Assembly (NCBI GenBank): GCA_910576205.1
Contig: CAJTHL010000007.1
Coordinates: 62,001-126,000, forward strand
Length of the DNA: 64,000 nucleotides
Origin: Clostridia bacterium
GTDB taxonomy: Bacteria; Bacillota; Clostridia; Lachnospirales; Lachnospiraceae
Direction of reading: 5' to 3'
The position numbers were made by a program, and so were the translations under genes. Each line of letters opens with the position of its first letter. Position 1 is the stretch's first letter. Below, piece after piece: positions 17,568-25,632 of the stretch. The notes beneath the pieces are model-generated. The model worked only from the letters and a program-made list of their open reading frames with translations, had not been told where the DNA came from and did no database searches.

Positions 17568-17588
17568 AATGTTTGTTTATGTTTGTTT
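17568..17588. promoter_or_regulatory. Second candidate DeoR operator
   Basis: ATGTTTGTTT is repeated in tandem with a 10-base period (from 17569 and 17579). It lies just upstream of the -35 box of the regulator gene, suggesting autoregulation and control of both divergent units. Confidence 0.45.
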
Positions 17589-17598
17589 CTAAACAAGA

Positions 17599-17627
17599 TT
17601 GTTTTTTGACGGATACTCTGCTATACT
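17599..17627 (+). promoter_or_regulatory. sigma-A-type promoter of the DeoR gene
   Basis: TTGTTT (17599-17604), 17-base spacer, TATACT (17622-17627), 67 bases before the start codon. Confidence 0.55.
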
Positions 17628-17694
17628 ATCCTAAGAACCAACCCTTATGGGGCGTTCCCGGTCCAATAAGTATGTATAAGGGGAAAATAACACC

Positions 17695-18477
17695 ATGTTA
17701 AAAGAAAAAAGACAGGAAGCCATTCTTTCCATGCTATATGAACGGAAAAGCCTCCAGGTAAATGAACTATGCGAACATTTCCAGGTTACCCCCATTACCA
17801 TCCGCAGGGATCTGGGGGAGCTGGAGCAGGCCGGAAAGCTGCTCCGCACCCACGGAGGGGCGCTGCCTGCGCCGGAAGAGTCTCCTGTTTCCACGGACGT
17901 CTCCAGTCCCACCCCCTACCCGGCCGGCTACCAGACCCGCATGGAGGAGAAGAAGCGCATTGCCACCACGGCTCTCAGATATATCCAGGCAGGCCAGAAG
18001 ATCTTTCTGGGCTCTGGTTCCACGGTTTACACCCTGTCCCGGCTGATTCACACCTTTCCTTCCCTCACTGTAGTGACGGACGCCGTTCCCCTGGCCTACG
18101 AGCTGTCCCCTCTGCCCAATATCCATCTGGTGATTATCGGCGGGGAAATCCTGCACACCACCTTGTCCACCACCGGAAACCTGGCGGAAAGTATGCTGGT
18201 ACACTTTAAGTTTGACGCCGCCTTTGTAAGTATCACCGCTATCGGAAAGGACGGGCAGATGTATCTCAACAGCATTGCGGAGCTTGGCATTATGCAGGCT
18301 CTCTTTACCCTGGTGGACAGGATTTATATCCTTATCGATTCCAGCAAAATGGGGAAGGAAGATTTTGTATGCCTGGGGAAGATTGTGCCAGGCTATACCA
18401 TTATTACCGATGAAATTTCCGATGAATATCGTCAGATCTATGAAAATATGGATGTAGATGTGATTCTGGCAAAATAA
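17695..18477 (+). CDS. DeoR/GlpR-family transcriptional regulator
   Basis: 260-residue sugar-responsive repressor. The N-terminal helix-turn-helix (about 5-58) reads LQVNELCEHFQVTPITIRRDLGELE, a canonical DeoR recognition region, followed by THGGAL. The C-terminal DeoRC sensor domain has the sugar-phosphate-binding IFLGSGSTVYTLSRL segment and the VIIGGEI motif. It is transcribed away from the sugar operon and, by position, controls it, with a phosphorylated intermediate of the pathway as likely inducer. The start follows AAGGGGAAAATAACACC. A hairpin terminator follows the gene. Confidence 0.9.
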   Translation: MLKEKRQEAILSMLYERKSLQVNELCEHFQVTPITIRRDLGELEQAGKLLRTHGGALPAPEESPVSTDVSSPTPYPAGYQTRMEEKKRIATTALRYIQAGQKIFLGSGSTVYTLSRLIHTFPSLTVVTDAVPLAYELSPLPNIHLVIIGGEILHTTLSTTGNLAESMLVHFKFDAAFVSITAIGKDGQMYLNSIAELGIMQALFTLVDRIYILIDSSKMGKEDFVCLGKIVPGYTIITDEISDEYRQIYENMDVDVILAK

Positions 18478-18482
18478 AAACA

Positions 18483-18520
18483 GGCTATCCCCTATGGCAG
18501 CAGAGGATAGCCCGGATTTT
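18483..18520 (+). terminator. Terminator-like hairpin after the DeoR gene
   Basis: GGCTATCC (18483-18490) pairs with GGATAGCC (18505-18512), then CGGATTTTG. The T tract is short. It may serve the convergent helicase gene as well. Confidence 0.6.
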
Positions 18521-18643
18521 GTCTCTTTCTGCAAATTTCCCAGCGCATACATATAAGACTCCTCCCCGTGAGAAATTCTTCGTACAGAATGCTATTAACG
18601 GCCAGAGGAGCTTCCCACTCCCCTGACCGCCGTAATAATATGG

Positions 18644-20584
18644 TCAGTCCTGCTCCTCCTTCCCAAAGCAGGCGTCGCACACCCGGAAGGGATATCCCAG
18701 GGGCAGAGCCCGGCCACAGTATTTACATTTCTGGATATAGGACTTCTTGTCCCTGGACAGATACCGCATTATGGTATCCTCCGCCCGTTCCCTCTCTGCC
18801 TTCAGTCGTTCCGCGTCAATGGTCTTGCCCATGCGGGAGGAAAACTGATGGTAGAGATCCAGCATTTTATAATATGTCTCATATTTCATAAGGCCCTGGT
18901 CGCTGCACATCTCAAGGGTGGGAAAATCCAGGGTCACGTCAGCCGTATACGTTTTGCAGTAATACAGCCAGAGAAAAACAATATCTTTATTCTTAATGTC
19001 AATGGAGCAGGTCAGCATCCGGTACAGGGTATGCTTGTCCTCAAACCCGTCGATGTTCTTCCTGTACCGGTAAGCCCGTTCATACAAGAATAAAATCTCC
19101 TCAATGCTGATCTTCTCAAAGGGCTGGGAAGGCTCCACGGACTTCCATATTTTTAAGATCACATCCAGGGGATCGTCCATGTCCAGGAGCACATGGGGAA
19201 AGCCAAGGCTCACCCGGTTAATAAGGGACTCTTCCTCTTGAAACCGCTCCCGGATAAAAGCCAGCTCCTCCTCCCCCACAGCATTCACATAGCCCGTGTC
19301 ATACATGCCAAAACGCCCGGCCCGGCCTGCGATCTGAAGCACCTCAGAAGCTTTCAGAGGCCGCCGGGACGTCCCGTCAAACTTGTCCGTCTGCACAAAT
19401 ACAATCCGCCGCACAGGCAGGTTAAGCCCCATGCCGATGGCGTCTGTGGAAACCACCACCTTTGTCTTTTTCCCCGAGAACAGGTGAATCTGGCGGCGGC
19501 GTATCTCAGGAGGCAGGTTCCCGTAAACCACGCTTGAGCGAATGCCCTCCCGCTCCAGCCTTCCGGCCAGATCCAGCACAGAGCGCTTGTTAAACACGAT
19601 GAGGGCGTCCCCCTTCTGCACATCCTCCGGGAAACAAAAAGCCTCACTCTCACACTCCAGACGGGTTTTCCTCTCATAACGGCGAATCTCATAGGTACCG
19701 CCGCACAGCTCAATAAGATGACAGATCACCTGCTCCGCTGTGGGGCTCATGCAGACATGAATTTCCTTTGCCAGCATGCCCAGAAAGGCCCGGGTCCAGG
19801 AATGGCCCCGCTCCGTGTCCGCAATCATCTGGGCTTCATCAATCACAGCTACATCGTACTGTTGTTCGATGTCCAGCATTTCAATGGTGGAAGAGGTAAT
19901 CCGGCTGTTTTCCTCCAGGATACACTCCTCCCCGGTGAGCATGGTGCAGGGAATTCCTGCCTCCTTCATCTTCTCATAAACCTCCAGGGCCAGCAGGCGT
20001 AAGGGCCCAAGATACACCCCTTTCTCCGCCTCTTGCAACCGCAACAGGGCCTGGAAGGTTTTGCCGCAGTTGGTGGGACCGATATGCAGGATAAAATGCC
20101 GCTTCATCTGAAGGGCCTGGGGAAACTCCATCTCCGGCCGCATAGGCACCAGGTCTAAGATCTCCCCCTTAAGGCCCACCTCCGAATACTGTTTGCACAG
20201 CCGTTTTAAGGAACAGGTACAGATCTCCCCAGGCAGCTCCTTTTCCAGGTAATCCAGGAATTTGGCAGTGACTACCTCCCGCTCTATATCCTTTAGAAGA
20301 TGCAGATCCAGCCGCACAAGCCGGGGTATCAGCTGATCCCGCACCTGCATAATGGCCATCTTATCACTTTTGCGAAATGCAAAATAAGAGATATTCTGCA
20401 TCCGCCTGTGAAAATCCTCCACCCGGGCCTGGGAAAGCTTCCCAGTTTGAGCACTCTTCATTTCATCCAGAAGGGGCAAAATCTTATTCCGATAATTGCC
20501 CCCGTCTGTCCTCTTCTTTTTAATTTTAGCTCTCTCCTGGTAAGAGGAGAAATAAAACCGGTTTAATTTTTCTTTTCCAATCAT
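18644..20584 (-). CDS. Suv3-like DExH RNA helicase
   Basis: 646-residue superfamily 2 helicase related to eukaryotic mitochondrial SUV3. Walker A is GPTNCGKT (169-176), Walker B is DEAQ (249-252), and motif VI lies in LQIAGRAGRFG. The C-terminal part matches the SUV3_C arrangement. The last 25 residues carry a zinc-ribbon-like pair, CKYCGRAL and CDACF, that is not part of the standard SUV3 core. Suv3 in mitochondria works with a 3'-5' exoribonuclease; no such partner is adjacent. The start overlaps the NhaC-type transporter stop by four bases (ATGA), so it is co-translated from the lysine-riboswitch transcript. Related proteins exist in some Firmicutes but are poorly studied. Confidence 0.85.
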   Translation of the reverse strand: MIGKEKLNRFYFSSYQERAKIKKKRTDGGNYRNKILPLLDEMKSAQTGKLSQARVEDFHRRMQNISYFAFRKSDKMAIMQVRDQLIPRLVRLDLHLLKDIEREVVTAKFLDYLEKELPGEICTCSLKRLCKQYSEVGLKGEILDLVPMRPEMEFPQALQMKRHFILHIGPTNCGKTFQALLRLQEAEKGVYLGPLRLLALEVYEKMKEAGIPCTMLTGEECILEENSRITSSTIEMLDIEQQYDVAVIDEAQMIADTERGHSWTRAFLGMLAKEIHVCMSPTAEQVICHLIELCGGTYEIRRYERKTRLECESEAFCFPEDVQKGDALIVFNKRSVLDLAGRLEREGIRSSVVYGNLPPEIRRRQIHLFSGKKTKVVVSTDAIGMGLNLPVRRIVFVQTDKFDGTSRRPLKASEVLQIAGRAGRFGMYDTGYVNAVGEEELAFIRERFQEEESLINRVSLGFPHVLLDMDDPLDVILKIWKSVEPSQPFEKISIEEILFLYERAYRYRKNIDGFEDKHTLYRMLTCSIDIKNKDIVFLWLYYCKTYTADVTLDFPTLEMCSDQGLMKYETYYKMLDLYHQFSSRMGKTIDAERLKAERERAEDTIMRYLSRDKKSYIQKCKYCGRALPLGYPFRVCDACFGKEEQD

Positions 20585-22215
20585 TCTATAGCCGTATCGT
20601 TCCCTCTATCCGTCATCATTTTCATCACAAACAGGAAGCCTACCATGAGAAGCACGCCCACAGGAAGAGCAATCCACGCCGTGCGGACAAAGCCGGCAAT
20701 AATATAGGTGATAAAGGTGATGGCCGCCACGCTGACCGCATAGGGCAGCTGGGTGGACACATGGTTCACGTGATTACACTGGGCTCCCGCCGACGCCATA
20801 ATCGTGGTATCGGAAATGGGGGAGCAGTGGTCGCCGCACACGGCGCCTGCCATACAGGCAGAGATGGAAATGGTCATCAAGGTCGGATCCACATTCTCAA
20901 AGGCATGTACCACAATGGGAATGAGGATACCGAAGGTGCCCCAGGAAGTACCGGTGGCAAAAGCCAGCAGACATCCCACCACAAAGATAATGGCCGGAAG
21001 CAGGTTCAGAAGGCTGTCCGCGCAGCTTAACATAATCACCTTTACATACTCCGCAGCTCCCAGGCTGTCGGTCATGGCCTTAAGCGTCCAGGCCAGGGTC
21101 AGAATCAGGATAGCCGGCACCATAGCCTTAAATCCCTGGGGAATGCAGTCCATACACTCCTTAAAGGACATCACTCTGCGGATCAAGTACAAAATCACCG
21201 TAAACACCAAGGCAAAGAAGCTGCCAAGAGCCAGCCCTAAGGAAGCGTCACTGTTTGAGAAGGCGGTGACGAAATCCGCACCCTCAAAGAAGCCGCCCGT
21301 ATAGATCATTCCAATGACACAGAATACGATCAAGGAGATAATCGGAATCATCAGGTCCTTCACGGTCCCCTTTCCGGCATCACCCAGACCCTCCGCGCTT
21401 TCATAGGGCCTGTCCGGCGTGGTGTACAGATCACCTTTTCTGGCATTTGCCTCATGAACGGCCATAGGGCCGTAATCCACCTTCATAACGGCAATGACAA
21501 TCATCATAATAATCGTAAGAAGGGCGTAGAAGTTAAACGGAATCGCCCGGATAAACAAAGCCAGTCCGTCCTCGCCCTCCACAAAGCCCGTTACAGCCGC
21601 CGCCCAGGAAGAAATAGGCGCAATAATACAAATCGGCGCAGCCGTGGCATCGATAAGATAGGCCAGCTTTGCCCTGGAAATATTGTGCTTGTCCGTTACG
21701 GGGCGCATTACGCTTCCCACCGTCAGACAGTTGAAATAGTCGTCAATAAAGATCAGCACGCCAAGGGCAACCGTGGCAAGCTGCGCGCCAACCCTTCCCT
21801 TGATCCTTTCCGCAGCCCAACGTCCAAATGCCGCAGAGCCTCCGGCCCGGTTCATAAGGGCCACCATAGCTCCCAGTATTACCAGAAATACCAGAATTCC
21901 CACATTATAGGAATCCGACAGCACACCGATAATTCCGTTCTCGAAAATATGCAGCATGGTTCCCTCAAAGCTGAATCCGCTGTAAAACAGAGCGCCTACC
22001 AGAATCCCCACAAACAGGGAGGAATACACCTCCTTGGTGATAAGGGCCAGTCCGATAGCCACCACCGGCGGAACCAGCGCCCAGAATGTTGCGTACATGG
22101 AAGGCACATACTCTGCCTCCCCCTCAGCCGCCAGGACCGGGAATGCCCATCCGGCCGCCAGTACCAGCAGCAGGAATGCCGCTGCCAGCAGTCTTTGTTT
22201 CCTTGCAACTCTCAT
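20581..22215 (-). CDS. NhaC-family Na+/H+ antiporter-like transporter under lysine riboswitch
   Basis: 544-residue membrane protein with an N-terminal signal-like helix, then around twelve hydrophobic segments. Family features include FATGTSWGTFGILIPI and CMAGAVCGDHCSPISDTTIMASAGA, both hallmarks of NhaC/YuiF-type exchangers. A lysine riboswitch sits directly upstream, and NhaC-like proteins controlled this way have been predicted to be lysine transporters (often named LysW). So the likely cargo is lysine, exchanged or imported with Na+, rather than only H+. It heads a two-gene unit with the Suv3-like helicase. Confidence 0.88.
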   Translation of the reverse strand: MRVARKQRLLAAAFLLLVLAAGWAFPVLAAEGEAEYVPSMYATFWALVPPVVAIGLALITKEVYSSLFVGILVGALFYSGFSFEGTMLHIFENGIIGVLSDSYNVGILVFLVILGAMVALMNRAGGSAAFGRWAAERIKGRVGAQLATVALGVLIFIDDYFNCLTVGSVMRPVTDKHNISRAKLAYLIDATAAPICIIAPISSWAAAVTGFVEGEDGLALFIRAIPFNFYALLTIIMMIVIAVMKVDYGPMAVHEANARKGDLYTTPDRPYESAEGLGDAGKGTVKDLMIPIISLIVFCVIGMIYTGGFFEGADFVTAFSNSDASLGLALGSFFALVFTVILYLIRRVMSFKECMDCIPQGFKAMVPAILILTLAWTLKAMTDSLGAAEYVKVIMLSCADSLLNLLPAIIFVVGCLLAFATGTSWGTFGILIPIVVHAFENVDPTLMTISISACMAGAVCGDHCSPISDTTIMASAGAQCNHVNHVSTQLPYAVSVAAITFITYIIAGFVRTAWIALPVGVLLMVGFLFVMKMMTDRGNDTAIE

Positions 22216-22249
22216 AATTCATAACCCCTCTTTCTTTTCTGCAAAAATG

Positions 22250-22289
22250 AAAAAACCAGAAACCCCTTCCTGCGGAACCGGGTTTCTGG
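22250..22289 (-). terminator. Riboswitch expression-platform terminator
   Basis: On the minus strand, GGTTTCTGG-type arms (22289-22281 with 22264-22256) form a GC-rich stem followed by a run of U. It lies between the lysine aptamer and the transporter start, so lysine binding should favour premature termination. Confidence 0.75.
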
Positions 22290-22315
22290 CGCAAGGCCGT
22301 ACATATGCTCGCGGG

Positions 22316-22485
22316 AATGATAGCGCTCCACAGTCCACGTGACAGTCCGCCGCATCTTCTGCTGACGGCCCAGAAGCCCTCCTCCCGGGAAAGAGAAAAC
22401 ACTCCTTCGGCAGCCTCCCCTTTCCCAGACCGCCGGTTCCCGCCCTTGGCCTGCTGGTACTGATGAAAGCCGCACCTCTATCATT
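22316..22485 (-). ncRNA. Lysine riboswitch (L box)
   Basis: On the minus strand the RNA starts with an 8-bp P1 arm (22485-22478) that pairs exactly with 22323-22316. Inside are the class signatures: AGAGGTGCGG at the 5' side, AGTA after it, the GGGAAAGG...CCGAAGG block, GGACTGTCACGTGGACTGTGGAG, and the closing GCTATC. Order and spacing match the lysine aptamer, about 170 bases. It controls the NhaC-type transporter and, by coupling, the Suv3-like helicase. Confidence 0.9.
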
Positions 22486-22505
22486 TTTACATTGATTATT
22501 ACCGT

Positions 22506-22534
22506 ATCGTATCACGAAATCCGACGGATAGCAA
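22506..22534 (-). promoter_or_regulatory. sigma-A-type promoter of the riboswitch transcript
   Basis: On the minus strand: TTGCTA (22534-22529), 17-base spacer, TACGAT (22511-22506), ending about 20 bases before the aptamer. Confidence 0.55.
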
Positions 22535-22553
22535 GGTCTATTTACAGAAAATC

Positions 22554-23057
22554 CTAAAATCCCCTGATTTTATCCTCCGCGTCGCTGCTGCTCTTGTCGA
22601 TAGCCCGGATTACCACCTCGTACCCGCCCTGGCCGCCTATCTTTACCCACACCTTCTCCCCGATCTTCCTGCCAAGGATTGCTTTTCCCAGGGGCGACTC
22701 CGTGCTGATCATCCCCTTTAAGGAATTGCCGCGGATGGAGGTTACAAGCTTATAGGTTTCCTCCTCGTCCTCCTCCTCAAAGTAAAGGGTAACCGTATTA
22801 TTAAGGCCCACCTCATCCTCCCCGGATTCATCAGAAATCACCTCTGCCGTGCGGATCATGCGCTCCAGATACCGGATGCGGCTCTCATTTTTGTTCTTAT
22901 CCTGTTTGGCGGCATAGTATTCAAAATTCTCGCTTAAATCCCCGTGGGAACGGGCCTCCTTTACAGCCTCAATGGCCTCTCTTCGCACCACCAGCTTCCG
23001 GTATTCCAGCTCTTCTTCTATCTTTCTGATATCGTTTTTCGTCAATCGCTCTCTCAT
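22554..23057 (-). CDS. greA: Transcription elongation factor GreA
   Basis: 167-residue factor that enters the RNA polymerase secondary channel and stimulates cleavage of backtracked RNA. The N-terminal coiled coil (about 1-78) includes the conserved ARSHGDLSENFEYYAAKQ at its tip region, with the acidic residues that chelate magnesium. The C-terminal FKBP-like half reads ISTESPLGKAILGRKIGE, typical of GreA. Length is slightly above the usual 158. It is monocistronic or the end of an operon with DUF4317 75 bases upstream. Confidence 0.92.
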   Translation of the reverse strand: MRERLTKNDIRKIEEELEYRKLVVRREAIEAVKEARSHGDLSENFEYYAAKQDKNKNESRIRYLERMIRTAEVISDESGEDEVGLNNTVTLYFEEEDEEETYKLVTSIRGNSLKGMISTESPLGKAILGRKIGEKVWVKIGGQGGYEVVIRAIDKSSSDAEDKIRGF

Positions 23058-23132
23058 ACTTATTCCTGTTTTACCTTTGCCCTGCCAAAGCCATGGCAGA
23101 TTCTGTCTCCTTTTTCTCTCTCCTGTTCCGTC

Positions 23133-24275
23133 TTATCCTTCCCTGTTTACCAGGGTCCGCACCGGCAGTCCGTTGACTTCCACCTGGTCGTCCACAGGCA
23201 CCACCAGACACAGTCTTCCCTCCACAAGCTTTGTCTCCAGAAGGCTCATGCACTCCGGGTTCACCTGAATCATTACGTTAGGGGTCTTTACCTCAAATTT
23301 CCGGGTGCTGGTTACATTGGAGGCCAACAGCGTGCCCTGGGGCCCGGCGTAGGCCTCGTAGGTTCTGTCAAACTGCTCCAGCTTTTCCTGATCCATAACC
23401 CCGGTCTCAGAAAACAGGCGGCGCACCTCTGCCTTGGTTAGTTCAAGAGGCTCCGGCTCCTCCTTTTTCTCTTCCATCCAGGTATTCAGTGTCTCATGGA
23501 TAGTCTTCACCGCCTCATAGCTGCATTCCTCCCCCAGGGTCTCCTCCATCAGCATGTGGAAGCTCTCCTTCTGACCCCCCGCCGACATGGGAAGAGGACA
23601 TCCCAGAAAGCCTTCAATAAATTCCTCGTGGAGCTCCTCCGGCTTCTGGGCATAGTATAAAAGGCTGTGAAGGTCTGTGCTCCTGTCCAGAAACGCCGGA
23701 AACAGAAAACCCCCAGAGGGCATCTCCACCACCCAGTCCCGAAGCCTTGTCTGGAAACAGTTTTCTTCTGTATTATAGTATAGGCCCGGCTTCGACAGCT
23801 TCACCGGACAGATGCAGCAAAGCACATACTCATACACTTCATCGGAGGCGTCAAAGAGCTCCGTATTGTCCGAAGCCTTTCCCGGGATATCGTAGGCTCC
23901 GTGGACAGCCAGAATCAGATAATTCTCCCCATAATCATAGGTAGCGATCACTTTGTCATACAGTTCCTCCAGCAACTCCTCGTCCGTAAGGCGGCTGCCC
24001 TTCAGGCGGTATAGAAATTCCTGGGAACCGCCCTCCGTCTCTGCCTCCAGGGGAAATTCCAGGTTCAGCAGATTCTTTCCAATGGTTCCCGACAGAGCTT
24101 TCCGGAAGATCTCAAAATATTTAAAGGCTTCCTCCTCGGGCAGTGACAGAAAAGCCTCTTTGATCTCTGTCCTCTTATTCTTCTCCCCGTCCACATAACA
24201 GCCGCAGATGCGGGTCAGTACACAGCGCTCCGGGGTAAACTGTTTCTTGATTTCTGCAATTTCTTTCTTATTCAT
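23133..24275 (-). CDS. DUF4317 family protein
   Basis: 380-residue soluble protein found in Lachnospiraceae and relatives, function unknown. The N-terminus MNKKEIAEIKKQFTPERCVLTRICGCYVDGEKN and the segment FRKALSGTIGKNLLNLEFPL are the features I recognise as DUF4317. No signal peptide, membrane segment or catalytic motif is evident. The start follows AAAGAGAGGACAGAC and lies 17 bases after the CNNM protein stop, so the two are cotranscribed. Confidence 0.8.
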   Translation of the reverse strand: MNKKEIAEIKKQFTPERCVLTRICGCYVDGEKNKRTEIKEAFLSLPEEEAFKYFEIFRKALSGTIGKNLLNLEFPLEAETEGGSQEFLYRLKGSRLTDEELLEELYDKVIATYDYGENYLILAVHGAYDIPGKASDNTELFDASDEVYEYVLCCICPVKLSKPGLYYNTEENCFQTRLRDWVVEMPSGGFLFPAFLDRSTDLHSLLYYAQKPEELHEEFIEGFLGCPLPMSAGGQKESFHMLMEETLGEECSYEAVKTIHETLNTWMEEKKEEPEPLELTKAEVRRLFSETGVMDQEKLEQFDRTYEAYAGPQGTLLASNVTSTRKFEVKTPNVMIQVNPECMSLLETKLVEGRLCLVVPVDDQVEVNGLPVRTLVNREG

Positions 24276-24292
24276 GTCTGTCCTCTCTTTAT

Positions 24293-25603
24293 TTAAGTCT
24301 CTATAGGGGAAGATACCGTCTCCACCGTGGCATACTGCACCCGGTGGCCCTTTACCTCATGGACATGAATCCGCATGCCGTAGGCCTCACAGGTAAACTC
24401 CTCTCCGTCCCTGGGGATATTTCCCATAATATTGTAGATTAGGCCGTTGAATGTGTCGTAGGCGTTTACCGGAAACTCCCTCTCCAGGGCTTTCTCTACC
24501 TCATCCAGAGGCGCATCCCCCTGGATTCCCCACATGTTTTCAGACAGCCTGGTAATTTTCTGAGGCCCCTTCTCATCGTCTTCATCCTCATAATATTCCC
24601 CGATAAGCTCCACAATCAGGTTCTTAAAGGTAATCACCCCGGACATGCCTCCATACTCGTCCAGCAGCACGGCAAAATATTTCCGCTTCTGACGCATTTC
24701 CTGCAACAGACGGTTTGCCTTCATATCCTCCGGGATAAAATAAGGCTCCCGCAGTATCTCCATGGCCTGCTCCCTGGTGCGCTCCCGCAGACGCAGGTAG
24801 TCCTTGATGTTCAGAATGCCGATAATATTATCCTTGTACTTCCGGTACACCGGATAATACGTATAACGGTTTTCAAAAATTGCCTCATCCCATTTCTCCA
24901 GGGGTTCATCCACATTAAGGGCTATGACGTCCACACGGTGGGCGCAGATCTGCTCTGCGGAAATATCGTCAAACTCAAACACATTCTGGATTATCTCGCT
25001 CTCCTGGCTTCCCAGGATTCCCTGCTGATTCCCTTCTTTAAGAATCATGCGGATTTCCTCCTCAGAGAGCTCCTTCTCATCCTTTTCCGGGTCAATACCC
25101 AGAAGGCGCAGAATGCCGTTTGTGGACAGCGTCAGCAAAAAGACCAGGGGGGCAAAAATTCTGGACACAAAGGTCAGAAACCCCGCCATATGAAGCGCCA
25201 TGGCGTCCGCCTTCTTCATGGCAAGCCGTTTCGGCACCAGCTCCCCGAAAACCAGGTTAAAATAGGCCAGAATCAAGGTGATAACTACCACCGCCGCCGT
25301 CTTTAAAATCCTCTCCGGCACAGACACACCCACCTTTAAAAGCAGCAAGACAAGAGGCCCTGCAAAATTCTCCGCCGCAAAGGCGCTACTCAAAAGCCCC
25401 GCCAGCGTAATCGCCACCTGGATTGTGGCCAGAAAGCGGGCCGGATGCCTGGTCAGCTCCCAGAGCTTTACCGCCTTTTTGTCCTTTTCTTCCACAAGGA
25501 TTTTCAGCTTTTTCTCATTCATGGAAATCACTGCGATTTCCGCACTGGCAAATACGGCGTTCAGAAACACAAGTATCACCAGCAGTCCTATGGATCCCAA
25601 CAT
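24293..25603 (-). CDS. CNNM/hemolysin-family membrane protein with CBS domains
   Basis: 436 residues. The N-terminal CNNM (DUF21) membrane domain (about 1-190) has three to four transmembrane segments, and starts with ASAEIAVISMNEKKLK. Two CBS domains follow (about 205-330): the first near CAHRVDVIALNVDE, the second near PEDMKANRLLQEM. A C-terminal CorC_HlyC domain includes LLDEYGGMSGVITFKNL. The family is annotated as hemolysin but works in Mg2+/Co2+ homeostasis in studied members. It lies 29 bases after the Tet(M)-like gene stop, in the same operon. Confidence 0.88.
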   Translation of the reverse strand: MLGSIGLLVILVFLNAVFASAEIAVISMNEKKLKILVEEKDKKAVKLWELTRHPARFLATIQVAITLAGLLSSAFAAENFAGPLVLLLLKVGVSVPERILKTAAVVVITLILAYFNLVFGELVPKRLAMKKADAMALHMAGFLTFVSRIFAPLVFLLTLSTNGILRLLGIDPEKDEKELSEEEIRMILKEGNQQGILGSQESEIIQNVFEFDDISAEQICAHRVDVIALNVDEPLEKWDEAIFENRYTYYPVYRKYKDNIIGILNIKDYLRLRERTREQAMEILREPYFIPEDMKANRLLQEMRQKRKYFAVLLDEYGGMSGVITFKNLIVELIGEYYEDEDDEKGPQKITRLSENMWGIQGDAPLDEVEKALEREFPVNAYDTFNGLIYNIMGNIPRDGEEFTCEAYGMRIHVHEVKGHRVQYATVETVSSPIET

Positions 25604-25632
25604 TTTTTCTCTCCTGTCTGGGCAGATGCCGT

